NCBI GenBank assembly: GCA_036377595.1
Contig: DASUYB010000089.1
Location: 186,001 to 250,000, forward strand
Length of the DNA stretch: 64,000 nt
Direction of reading: 5' to 3'
From: Longimicrobium sp.
GTDB taxonomy: Bacteria > Gemmatimonadota > Gemmatimonadetes > Longimicrobiales > Longimicrobiaceae
Below the pieces are notes generated by a model, which made no database searches, had not been told where the DNA came from, and saw only the letters and a list, made by a program, of their open reading frames with translations. This document shows positions 8,965 through 16,753 of the stretch, one piece after another. The position numbers and the translations under genes were made by a program. Within the stretch, counting starts at the first letter, position 1; the number at the start of each line of letters is the position of its first letter.

Positions 8965-11388
8965 ATGAAGCGTTCCCCCAACCTCGTCCATCTGGCCGCC
9001 GCCGCCGGGGTGCTCGCCGGGCTGCTCATGGGCGGCCCGTCCGCCGCCGTGCGCGACTTGCCGCGGGTGACGGAGCTGGAGCCGAAGGCGGAGCTCGACC
9101 CCTTCCGCACCGTCAGGCACGCGGGGATGCTCATCGCCGCGCGGACGGCGCAGGCGCGGCTGGACGAGGGGCGGCCGTGGGCGGCATGGAACGCCATCCG
9201 CGACTTCGCGGGCGACGACACCGGCGATCTCCCGCCCTCGGTGGCGCTGGTGGCGGCGCGCGCGGCGGCGGGGTGGGACGGCTGGAGCCACGTCCGCCGG
9301 CTGCTGGACGGCCGCTCCTGGCTGGCGGAGGAGGGCGACGGCGCCGGGCTGATGCTGCTGGGCCGCGCGGAGGAAGCGGAGCGCGACTGGAACGCCGCCG
9401 CGCGCGCGTACAGCGGCTACGCGCGCGTGGCCGCCGGCTCGGACCGTGGCGCCACGTACGCGCGCCTGGGCCGCGTCCTGCGCGCGGGAGACCACGACCG
9501 CGCGGCGGCGGACGCGTTCGCGAAAGCGGCCGGCGACCTCCCCGAGGTGGCGGACTGGATGTCCGCGCTCCGCGCCGACGCGCTGGCCGACGCGGGCGAT
9601 GCCTCCGCCGCGTCCGCGGCGACGGGCGGATCCCCCGCCGCCCGGGCGTGGGCGGCGCGCGCGGAGGCCCGGTACCGCGCCGCGCACGGGGACGAGGCCG
9701 GCGCGGCGGCGCGGCTGGGGCGAGAAGCCGCGGCGCTGGCGGACGACGACCCGTCGCTCGCGGCGGAGCTGCAGGTGCAGCGGACGCGGCTCCTCGCCGC
9801 GGACGGGCGCGCGTCCGAAGCGCGGGGCGAGCTGCGAAGCGCCACGGCCAGCGCGCGCGTGGCGCCGGGAACGCGCGCGGCGGCGGCCAGTCTCCTGGGC
9901 GACCTGTCCGTCGAGCTCTCGGCCGACGAGCAGCTGGCGCGCGCGGCGGCGTACGAGGCGGCGGAGAAGCCCGGGCTGGCCGCGAAGGCGCTGCGCGTCG
10001 CTCTTGCCCGCGGCGCGCGGGACGACGGGGCGGCGCGGCTGCACGTTGCCCGGCTGATGTTCGACGCGGCGGACTACGAGCCGGCGCGCGAGTGGGCGCT
10101 GAAGGCCGCGGAGGCGCTGGACGGCGAGGGCGCCGCGGAGGCGGAGCTCGTGGCCGCGCGCTCGCTGGTGCGGCTGGGGAAGGAGGACGACGGCATCGCC
10201 GCGCTGCGGAGATTGACCGATCGCCGCGCGGGGACGGCGGCCGCGGGGAGCGCCTGGTTCCTGCTGGGCGACGCGGCGGCGGACCGCGACGCGGCGATCG
10301 CCGACTACCGCCGCGCCGCCGCGTCTTCATCCCCCTACGCCCGCGAGGCGATGTTCCGCGTGGGCGACCGCTGCCGCAAGGCGGGCGACGACGTCTGCGC
10401 CGCCAGGGCGTGGGAGGACCATGCCGCGCGCTGGCCGCGGGGGGAGAAGACGGCCGAGGCCGCGTACCTGGCCGGCGTGCTGCACGAGCGCGCGGGGCGA
10501 TCGGACCGCGCCCGCGCCCTGTACGCCGCCGCCATCGCCGCCGATCCCGTGGCCTACTATGCCATCCGCGCGGCCGACCGGCTGGGCGCGGACCCGCTGG
10601 CGGACGCCGTCGCCCGCCCCGCGGCGTGGACGGTGTCGGTGGGCGACGACGGCGAGGCGGCGGGGGTGCTGCGGCGCCTGGCCGCGCTGGAGGAGGCGGG
10701 CGCGGACGAGGCGTGGAAGGCGGAGCTCGAGGCGCAGACGCGGCGGCTGTCGTCGAGGCCGTACGCGCTCCTCGTCCTCGCTGAGGGATTGCGGGACGGG
10801 CGGCACACGGTGGAGGCCATCCGCATCGGCCGGCGGCTGCTGGACGCGCGCGGCGGCGCGTGGGACGAGCGGCTGCTGCGCGTGGTCTTCCCCTTCCCCT
10901 ACCGCGAGATCCTGGCGGACGAGGCGGAGCGGGCGAAGATCGACCCCTGGCTCCTGGCCGGGCTGGTGCGGCAGGAGTCGTCGTTCGACCGGCAGGCGCG
11001 GTCGTGGGTGGGTGCGACGGGGCTGTCGCAGATCATGCCCTCGACGGGGAAGTGGCTGGCCCCCGGCGCGGGGGTGCGCAGCTTCGCCACGGAGCTGCTG
11101 GCGGTGCCGGAGATCAACCTGCGCATGGGCGCGCGCTATCTCCGCGACCAGATGAAGCGCTACCACGGCGCGCGGGACCTGGCGCTGGCCGCGTACAACG
11201 CCGGCCCGGGGCGCGCGGACCGCTGGAAGAGCGACCTGGGCTATGGCCGCGACGTCGACGCCTTCCGCGAGAAGATCCCCTTCGCCGAGACGCGCGAGTA
11301 CGTGAAGGTGGTGATCCGCAACGCCGAGGTGTACCGCCGCCTGTACGGCCCGCGCCGCTCGCCGGGACTCGCGGCGGGTGGGGAGTAG
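8965..11388 (+). CDS. Soluble lytic murein transglycosylase
   Basis: An 807-residue periplasmic enzyme that should cleave the MurNAc-GlcNAc bond of peptidoglycan with 1,6-anhydro product formation. The chosen ATG starts a hydrophobic signal segment (LVHLAAAAGVLAGLLMGG). Residues of about 50-640 are an alanine-rich alpha-solenoid of TPR-like repeats. The C-terminal SLT domain holds the catalytic Glu (about 671) in VRQESSFD, followed by GATGLSQIMPSTG and LALAAYNAGPGRADRW, all family signatures. Length and layout fit the Slt70 type. Very high GC and Ala/Arg content in the solenoid is ordinary for this genome. Confidence 0.93.
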   Translation: MKRSPNLVHLAAAAGVLAGLLMGGPSAAVRDLPRVTELEPKAELDPFRTVRHAGMLIAARTAQARLDEGRPWAAWNAIRDFAGDDTGDLPPSVALVAARAAAGWDGWSHVRRLLDGRSWLAEEGDGAGLMLLGRAEEAERDWNAAARAYSGYARVAAGSDRGATYARLGRVLRAGDHDRAAADAFAKAAGDLPEVADWMSALRADALADAGDASAASAATGGSPAARAWAARAEARYRAAHGDEAGAAARLGREAAALADDDPSLAAELQVQRTRLLAADGRASEARGELRSATASARVAPGTRAAAASLLGDLSVELSADEQLARAAAYEAAEKPGLAAKALRVALARGARDDGAARLHVARLMFDAADYEPAREWALKAAEALDGEGAAEAELVAARSLVRLGKEDDGIAALRRLTDRRAGTAAAGSAWFLLGDAAADRDAAIADYRRAAASSSPYAREAMFRVGDRCRKAGDDVCAARAWEDHAARWPRGEKTAEAAYLAGVLHERAGRSDRARALYAAAIAADPVAYYAIRAADRLGADPLADAVARPAAWTVSVGDDGEAAGVLRRLAALEEAGADEAWKAELEAQTRRLSSRPYALLVLAEGLRDGRHTVEAIRIGRRLLDARGGAWDERLLRVVFPFPYREILADEAERAKIDPWLLAGLVRQESSFDRQARSWVGATGLSQIMPSTGKWLAPGAGVRSFATELLAVPEINLRMGARYLRDQMKRYHGARDLALAAYNAGPGRADRWKSDLGYGRDVDAFREKIPFAETREYVKVVIRNAEVYRRLYGPRRSPGLAAGGE

Positions 11389-11422
11389 GCGGAGTTCGCC
11401 GGGGCTCGTCGTTGGGAGGGAA

Positions 11423-11689
11423 GGGGCGAATAAATTCGCGGCAACAACGACACGAAGTCCGCCTTCGCGGACTGCCGGCGGCGGCGCCGACGATGCATCG
11501 GCGCGCGAGACGGAATTCTGTCATTCCGAGAGCGCTGCGCCGCACCTTCTTCGGCTCCAGATCATTGCCCGCGAGGAATGACATGCTTCGGGGATGCCCG
11601 CTCCGAGCACCGTCGACTCGGCCGAACCGGTGGGTGTAGTCCCCGAAGGGGGACTTCGTGTGGTTGTTGCAGCGAATTCATTCGCCCCC
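11423..11689. repeat. Nested palindromic element, family R1 ends with R2-like core
   Basis: The left end (11423-11480, with GCGAATAAATTCGC and ACGAAGTCCGCCTTCG) reappears inverted at about 11635-11689. Between the arms lies a second pair of inverted TGTCATTCC / GGAATGACA ends. A solo left end of the same family is at 42379-42440, and a short inverted fragment (GCAGTCCGCGAAGGCGGAC) at 57761. It has no coding capacity and looks like a miniature non-autonomous element. Confidence 0.7.
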
Positions 11690-11847
11690 TTCGCCCGGCG
11701 ACCCCATCTCATCACCCCGCAACATCTTCCGAAACTTCGGGCGGGCGGGCGGGGTAATGATCGTTGACCGTGGCGGATGGGCGACGTAGCCTAATCTCCA
11801 TCCGCTTCGGCGCCTTTCCGCTCGACGTCCGAATCGCCTTTCCAACG

Positions 11848-12627
11848 ATGCGAATCGACCGGACCCTGGGGTCGCTGGCCCTGCTGGCCTCGCTCGGCGT
11901 GCTGGCCGGGGGCGCGGACGCGCAGACGCTGCGCGGCTCGCGCTCCAGCGTGGAGCGCATGTACGGCCAGGCCCAGCGCCAGGACCTGACCTTCTACCGC
12001 TCCGGCCGCGGCGTGCGCAACGCCGCCGCCGAGGGCGACCTGGTGCGCCTGCGCGGCAACGAGAACTACCGCGTGGCCGACGCCTCGTTTCCCTACGCGC
12101 TGCCCACCACGCGCACCTTCGTGCAGCGGCTGGCCGCGCAGTACCGCGGCTTCTGCGGCGAGAAGCTGGTGATCACCAGCGCCACGCGGCCGCGCTCGGT
12201 GCGGCTGCGCAACTCCGTGGCCGAGTCGGTGCACCCGGCGGGGATGGCGGTGGACCTGCGCAAGCCGACGCGCGGGCGGTGCCTGCGCTGGCTGCGGCAG
12301 GCGCTGCTCGGCGTGGAAGGCGAGGGGGTGATCGAGGCCACCGAGGAGCACCGGCCGCCGCACTTCCACGTGGCCGTGTTCCCGCGCCAGTACCGCCGCT
12401 ACGTCGACGCGCGCTCGGGTGGCGGATCGAGCCGGAGCGCGTCGTCGGGATCGCGGCGCTCGGGAGGGAGTTCGTCCTCGCGCGCGACCTACAAGGTGCG
12501 GCAGGGCGATTCGCTGTGGACGATCGCGCGGCGGCACAACACGACGGTGGCGCGCATCAGGGAAGCGAACGGGATGAGCTCGTCGCGCCTGTCCATCGGC
12601 CAGCGGATTGTCATCCCCTCGCGCTGA
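11848..12627 (+). CDS. DUF5715-type peptidase-like protein with C-terminal LysM
   Basis: A 259-residue exported protein. The ATG at 11848 begins a signal peptide (LGSLALLASLGVLAGGADAQ). The central domain (about 50-195) has the M15-like metal motif SVHPAGMAVDL and a terminal HFHVAVFP, so it likely folds like a D,D-carboxypeptidase or endopeptidase. A Ser/Arg-rich linker leads to a LysM domain (about 215-259, YKVRQGDSLWTIARRH) that binds peptidoglycan. A cell-wall role fits the transglycosylase next door. Catalytic activity is inferred from the motif only. Confidence 0.85.
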   Translation: MRIDRTLGSLALLASLGVLAGGADAQTLRGSRSSVERMYGQAQRQDLTFYRSGRGVRNAAAEGDLVRLRGNENYRVADASFPYALPTTRTFVQRLAAQYRGFCGEKLVITSATRPRSVRLRNSVAESVHPAGMAVDLRKPTRGRCLRWLRQALLGVEGEGVIEATEEHRPPHFHVAVFPRQYRRYVDARSGGGSSRSASSGSRRSGGSSSSRATYKVRQGDSLWTIARRHNTTVARIREANGMSSSRLSIGQRIVIPSR

Positions 12628-12653
12628 GACCGGCCTCTCCCGAGGACGAACGA

Positions 12654-12684
12654 GCCGCCGCCCCGGAACAGCCGGGGCGGCGGC
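12654..12684 (+). terminator. Rho-independent-type terminator
   Basis: A perfect 13-bp GC stem (GCCGCCGCCCCGG) with a five-base loop, followed by TTCTTC, lies 26 bp after the LysM gene stop. Confidence 0.75.
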
Positions 12685-12711
12685 TTCTTCATCTCCATCA
12701 TCTCCCGCGAC

Positions 12712-12879
12712 TTACGGCATCGGCGTCTGCGCGGGATTGTCCACGTGCTGGGCGACCGGTGCGGCCGGGGCGCGCGGCGAGGCGACGTCCGTCGGCGACC
12801 TGCCGCACCCGGCCACGAGCAGCGCCGCGGCGAGGGCGGCGCCGAACGCCACGAGCGCGGCTCTGGAGTGGATTTTCAT
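12712..12879 (-). CDS. Small lipoprotein, 55 residues
   Basis: A minus-strand ATG follows an excellent ribosome binding site (AGGAGGGAAG). The product begins MKIHSRAALVAF, has a hydrophobic core and ends its signal in a clear lipobox (LLVAGC), then a short Pro/Ala-rich, apparently disordered tail. It is therefore a predicted small lipoprotein, comparable in size to entericidin- or Lpp-like small lipoproteins but without resemblance to them. It is easy to miss because the antisense frames are longer. Confidence 0.75.
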   Translation of the reverse strand: MKIHSRAALVAFGAALAAALLVAGCGRSPTDVASPRAPAAPVAQHVDNPAQTPMP

Positions 12880-12997
12880 CTTCCCTCCTGCGAGGAGAGT
12901 CGCGGTGGGAACTGCGGGGTGACCGCACGCTAGCCGCCGCGGCGCGCGTCATCAAGGACGACGTGCGGGGGCCGCGCGGGACCGTTCATCTAACATC

Positions 12998-13024
12998 TTG
13001 CAGATCAAGGAGATAGGATAAGAT
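12998..13024 (+). promoter_or_regulatory. Possible promoter of the repeat-rich lipoprotein gene
   Basis: TTGCAG and TAAGAT are separated by 15 bp in a locally AT-rich patch 74 bp before the start codon. The spacing is short, so this is tentative. Confidence 0.3.
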
Positions 13025-13097
13025 TGCTGGCATCTTGTTTGCTCCACTCCCGCACCCACTCCGGAGACCGTGAGCGAACGACAAGGAGCGAGCGACC

Positions 13098-13760
13098 ATG
13101 AACGGACTGATGCGCGGGCTCAAGGGCGTGGTGCTGCTGGGCGCGGGCGTGGCCATCACCGGGTGCAGCAACCTGGGCACGCTGGGGAACGTGCTGGGCG
13201 GCGTGCTGGGGCCGGCCACGGGTTCGGGAAGCACCGGCCAGGTGGCGGGAACGGTGCGCTACGTCGACACGCAGCGCCAGATCCTGCAGATCACCACGCA
13301 GAACGGGCAGACGGGCAACGTCTACTTCGACAACCGCACGCAGGTGGTCTACCAGCAGCAGAACTACAACGTGACCGCGCTGGAGCAGGGCGACCAGGTG
13401 CAGCTCCGCCTGCAGCAGGACAACCAGGGCAACTACTACACCGACTACATCCTGGTCACCCGCAGCGTGCAGGACGCCAACGGCGGCTACAACAACACCG
13501 GCGGCTACAACAACGGCACGAACAACGGGGGATACAGCAACAGCGGCTACACGCAGGCCGAGGGACGCGTGACCTGGGTGGACCTGCAGCGCGGCCAGTT
13601 CGGGCTGAGCACCAACCGCGGCAACCTGACCGTGCTGATGCCCTACAACTCGAACTCCACCGACGCGGGGCGCTTCCGCAACCTGCGCCAGAACGACTAC
13701 GTGCGCGTGGAGGGCCAGCTGGTGAACAACAGCACCCTCCAGCTCCAGCGCTTCTACTGA
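13098..13760 (+). CDS. Lipoprotein with two beta-domains and an Asn/Gly/Tyr-rich linker
   Basis: A 220-residue lipoprotein. The lipobox is AITGC at about residues 19-23. Two small beta-rich modules (about 45-125 and 150-220; GQVAGTVRYVDTQRQILQI and AEGRVTWVDLQRGQFGL) have the alternating pattern of OB-like or DUF5666-like domains. They flank a linker rich in GGYNN repeats. A GGAG site precedes the ATG. The lipoprotein should sit in the outer or inner membrane facing the periplasm. Function unknown. Confidence 0.8.
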   Translation: MNGLMRGLKGVVLLGAGVAITGCSNLGTLGNVLGGVLGPATGSGSTGQVAGTVRYVDTQRQILQITTQNGQTGNVYFDNRTQVVYQQQNYNVTALEQGDQVQLRLQQDNQGNYYTDYILVTRSVQDANGGYNNTGGYNNGTNNGGYSNSGYTQAEGRVTWVDLQRGQFGLSTNRGNLTVLMPYNSNSTDAGRFRNLRQNDYVRVEGQLVNNSTLQLQRFY

Positions 13761-13782
13761 TCCGCTGATCGCGAACGCAGTT

Positions 13783-13814
13783 CGGGCGGCTTCCCCACAC
13801 GGGGAGGCCGCCCG
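13783..13814 (+). terminator. Terminator hairpin
   Basis: A 14-bp stem with one G-T pair (CGGGCGGCTTCCCC) and a four-base loop lies 23 bp after the lipoprotein stop and is followed by TGTTCTT. Confidence 0.65.
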
Positions 13815-13833
13815 ATGTTCTTGAACAGAAAAG

Positions 13834-13914
13834 TCTCACGCAGAGGCCGCAGAGGTCGCGGAGAACTCAGCGCCGAGGTTGGTTCTCTGCGTCCTCTGCG
13901 GCCTCTGCGTGAGA
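13834..13914. repeat. Palindromic repeat family R4, copy 1
   Basis: A long imperfect hairpin opening TCTCACGCAGAGGCCGCAGA and closing with its near complement. It is one of six such palindromes in the window (also 14954, 36507, 43374, 45871, 61572), all at gene ends. Confidence 0.8.
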
Positions 13915-14021
13915 CTCGTTGTTGACGAGCCGGTCGCTGCTGGAGAACCGCCTGTCGCCCCGCCGCCCCGGCCGGTAAGATAATCTTCTTTCCGTCCGAA
14001 CAGTGTTCAACCGGAGGTGAG

Positions 14022-14948
14022 ATGGACGCTGCATCGACCGCTCCGCCGCAGCCGTTGCGCGTGGCCGTCGCCGGCGCCTCGGGGCTGATCGGGTCGGCGC
14101 TCGTCCGGCGGCTGGAGAGGGACGGGCACACGGTGCTGCGCCTGGTCCGCCGCGACCCCAGGGGAGCGGGCGAGGCGCGCTGGGACCCCGCGTCCGGCTC
14201 GGTGGACGCCGGTGCGCTGGCCGGCGTGGACGCGGTGGTGAACGTGGCGGGCGAGAACGTGGGCGAGCGCTGGACCGGCGAGCGCCGCCGCATCCGCGCC
14301 AGCCGCGTGGAGGGGACGCGGCTCCTCGCCGAGGCGATGGCCGGGCTGCAGCCGAAGCCGCGCGTGCTGGTGAACGCCTCGGCCGTCGGCATCTACGGCG
14401 AGCGCGGCGACGAGCGGGTGGACGAGATGAGCCCCGGCGGCGAGGGCTTCCTGGCCGAGGTCGTGCGCGAGTGGGAAGCGGCCACGGCGCCCGCGTCCGG
14501 CGCGGGGATCCGCGTGGTGCTGCCGCGCATGGGCGTGGTGTTGAGCGCCCGTGGCGGCGCGCTGGCCAAGATGCTGACGCCGTTCCGCCTGGGCGCGGGC
14601 GGCACGATGGGAAGCGGGCGCCAGTGGATGAGCTGGGTGTCGCTCGACGACGCGGTGGACGTGATGTACCTGTCGCTGGTCGACGAGCGCCTCACCGGTC
14701 CCGTCAACGTCGTCGCCGGCGCGGTGACGAACGAGCAGTTCACGCGCACGCTGGCCAGGGTGCTGAACCGCCCGGCATTCGTCCCCGTGCCGGCGTTCGC
14801 GCTGAAGCTGGCGTTCGGCGACATGGCGAAGGAGACGATCCTGATCTCCCAGCGAGTGGAGCACCGCAAGCTCACCCAGCTCGGCTACAGCTTCGCCCAC
14901 CCCGAGCTCGAAGGCGCCCTCCGCGCGGCGTTGAAGGAGAAAAACTGA
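14022..14948 (+). CDS. TIGR01777-family NAD(P)-dependent epimerase (YfcH/SDR39U1-like)
   Basis: A 308-residue extended short-chain dehydrogenase. The Rossmann motif is VAVAGASGLIGSAL (about 14-27). The family signature VVNVAGENVGERWT, the ASAVGIYGERGDE segment with the YG-type catalytic region and the C-terminal DUF1731-like part (about 255-305, EHRKLTQLGYSFAHPELEGAL) are present. A GGAGGTGAG site precedes the ATG. The substrate in bacteria is not established for this family. R4 palindromes flank the gene on both sides. Confidence 0.92.
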   Translation: MDAASTAPPQPLRVAVAGASGLIGSALVRRLERDGHTVLRLVRRDPRGAGEARWDPASGSVDAGALAGVDAVVNVAGENVGERWTGERRRIRASRVEGTRLLAEAMAGLQPKPRVLVNASAVGIYGERGDERVDEMSPGGEGFLAEVVREWEAATAPASGAGIRVVLPRMGVVLSARGGALAKMLTPFRLGAGGTMGSGRQWMSWVSLDDAVDVMYLSLVDERLTGPVNVVAGAVTNEQFTRTLARVLNRPAFVPVPAFALKLAFGDMAKETILISQRVEHRKLTQLGYSFAHPELEGALRAALKEKN

Positions 14949-14953
14949 TTGGC

Positions 14954-15034
14954 TCACACGGAGGAAACGGAGGGAACGGAGGGAGATCGGCGTCGCACCG
15001 TCATCCCTCTGTTACCTCCGTTCCCTCCGTGTGA
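14954..15034. repeat. Palindromic repeat family R4, copy 2 (variant stem)
   Basis: Hairpin with the stem TCACACGGAGG... and its complement. The sequence differs from the other R4 copies but the pairing is kept. It lies between two convergent genes and overlaps the last codons of the minus-strand membrane protein. Confidence 0.7.
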
Positions 15035-16067
15035 TTCTTTCTTTATAGATCCCAACGCGGTGGCGGAGGGCGGCGGCAAGATGGCGAGGCTCGTCCACCA
15101 GCAGGCCGATGCGGGTGATGCCGCGCTTGCGGCCGCCGTACAGCCCGCGCGCCTCCACCGGGCCGTTCAGCTCGATCATCAGCCGCGGTGGGGCGAAGAT
15201 GGCCGCGTGGAGATACCCGGCCGCGCGGCGGCTCGCCGGCGCCGCGCGCACCTCCGCGACGGCGGCGATGCGCTCGAAGGGGACGTGCGCCTCGTGCAGC
15301 ATCCCGATGCGCACCCGCAGCCCGTCCGGCGCGACGACGGTCGGGCGGAGGACGATGGAGCGGCCGAGCCCCACGAGCCACATCACCGAGTACACGCTCA
15401 GCCCCGTCAGCGCCCACGCCGCGTGCGGGCTCCACTGGCCCACCAGCAGGTGCACCCCCGCCGCCTCCACCACGCAGGCGAACGCGAGCGCGCCGATCAC
15501 CCCCGTCGTCCCGCTCTTCCGGTGCTGTGAGAACGCGACGTCGGCGTCACCCACCGCCGGCTTCGCGCGCCAGGAGAGGAGCGCGTACCAGCACAGGGCG
15601 ACCTCCGCCGCGACGGCATCCGCGATGCGCGGGTAGCGCACGATCTCGCCGACGGCGGCGCGGACGGCGGCCAGCACGTCGCCGCGCAGGTGCGTGCCGG
15701 AGCGGAGCAGGCGCCACGCGCGGACGGCGCCCCATCCCAGCAGCCACACCTCCGCGGGCGCGGTCAGCAGCCGCGCGTAGCCCAGGTACTGCTGGTCCGC
15801 CGCGGGAAGCACCAGCAGCCCCGCGTACCCGCTCGCGATCACCACGGGGATGACGGTGAACCAGCGCATCCCGCGCGGGCGCACGACCAGCAGCCAGAAG
15901 AAGAAGGGGACGGTGATGAGGAGATCGAAGGAAATCGCGGCGGCGCCCAGCTGCGGGTTCCGCGAGAAGAGCGGCGACGCGGCGACGGTCAGCGCCGTCG
16001 CATAGACGCCCAGGGCGATCAGTCCGAAGCCGGCCAGCGGGAGCGCCGCGGCGCGACGAGTGCTCAT
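15012..16067 (-). CDS. Multi-pass membrane protein of unknown function
   Basis: A 351-residue protein. The first two thirds contain about seven hydrophobic segments (for example ALPLAGFGLIALGVYATAL, LITVPFFFWLLVV, VIGALAFACVVEAAGVHLLV), and a soluble C-terminal domain of about 120 residues follows (VAPDGLRVRIGMLHEAHVPF). The pattern resembles PH-like-domain membrane proteins that carry a bPH-type C-terminus, but I cannot name the family. The ATG at 16067 is preferred because the longer frame upstream is not membrane-like. The last residues (ITRRERR) are encoded by the R4 palindrome. Confidence 0.7.
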   Translation of the reverse strand: MSTRRAAALPLAGFGLIALGVYATALTVAASPLFSRNPQLGAAAISFDLLITVPFFFWLLVVRPRGMRWFTVIPVVIASGYAGLLVLPAADQQYLGYARLLTAPAEVWLLGWGAVRAWRLLRSGTHLRGDVLAAVRAAVGEIVRYPRIADAVAAEVALCWYALLSWRAKPAVGDADVAFSQHRKSGTTGVIGALAFACVVEAAGVHLLVGQWSPHAAWALTGLSVYSVMWLVGLGRSIVLRPTVVAPDGLRVRIGMLHEAHVPFERIAAVAEVRAAPASRRAAGYLHAAIFAPPRLMIELNGPVEARGLYGGRKRGITRIGLLVDEPRHLAAALRHRVGIYKERITRRERR

Positions 16068-16296
16068 GGGTGCGCTCTCGGGTTCGGTGAACGTCGATCG
16101 AGCGATGGAGCGGCCATCCGCGCCGCCGCCCGCAATCTGCCGCTCCCCCACCCCGCGAACATCCGAAAGACCCTGACGCACGCGGGGAAATCCCCCACAA
16201 CCGCCGATTCTCCGGGCGCGAGATGACCCGCAGTCTCCCCGACAGCGTGGGATGATGCGGCGACGACGCATCCCCGCCGCGCCGCGGGCCGCAATG

Positions 16297-16542
16297 GATG
16301 TGCATTCCGATCGGATGTCATTCCGAGCGGCGCCGCTGCTCCGAACCTTCGATCGCGCCGATGCGGGGCGGCGCCCGAGGAATCTGTGGCGTGCGTCCGA
16401 GCGACAGGCGGTCTGTGGCCCGGGAGCCGGCCACAGATTCCTCAGGCGCCACGGCTTCGGCATGGAGGACAGGGCGGCGTAGCGCCTTCGGAATGACATG
16501 CCTATTCCTTCCGCCAATGCACAATTGATCCGGAGATTCGGT
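16297..16542 (+). repeat. R2 miniature element, copy A
   Basis: About 245 bp with inverted ends (TGTGCATTCC, TGTCATTCCGA and complements) and an inner hairpin formed by GAGGAATCTGTGGC and GCCACAGATTCCTC. Full copies also lie at 21798-22051 (inverted) and 43771-44023; a shorter one is at 19607-19790. Confidence 0.85.
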
Positions 16543-16559
16543 ATAAGTACTGAACTGAG

Positions 16560-16662
16560 TTGCAGTTGCAGTTCACCTCTCCTGCTGTCGGGAGAGGTCG
16601 AAAATCTGGAAGGGCGAAGACGGGGGTTTGTCTTCGCCCTTCCAGATTTTCGGGTGAGGGCC
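16560..16662. repeat. R5 double-hairpin element, copy A
   Basis: Conserved flanks (TTGCAGTTGC, CACCTCTCC and GGGTGAGGGC) enclose a small hairpin (ACCTCTCC/GGAGAGGT) and then a perfect 22-bp stem (16600-16621 with 16630-16651). Copy B at 56092-56200 has the same layout with a differently sequenced stem. It lies about 90 bp before the UbiB-family gene. Confidence 0.8.
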
Positions 16663-16753
16663 TCGGAGGCGGGCTCGCGCACGATACCTGCGTTTTCGCC
16701 GCGCGATTGCCGGAATTTCCTTGCTCCGACACCCACGCGGGGGACACGCAGAC

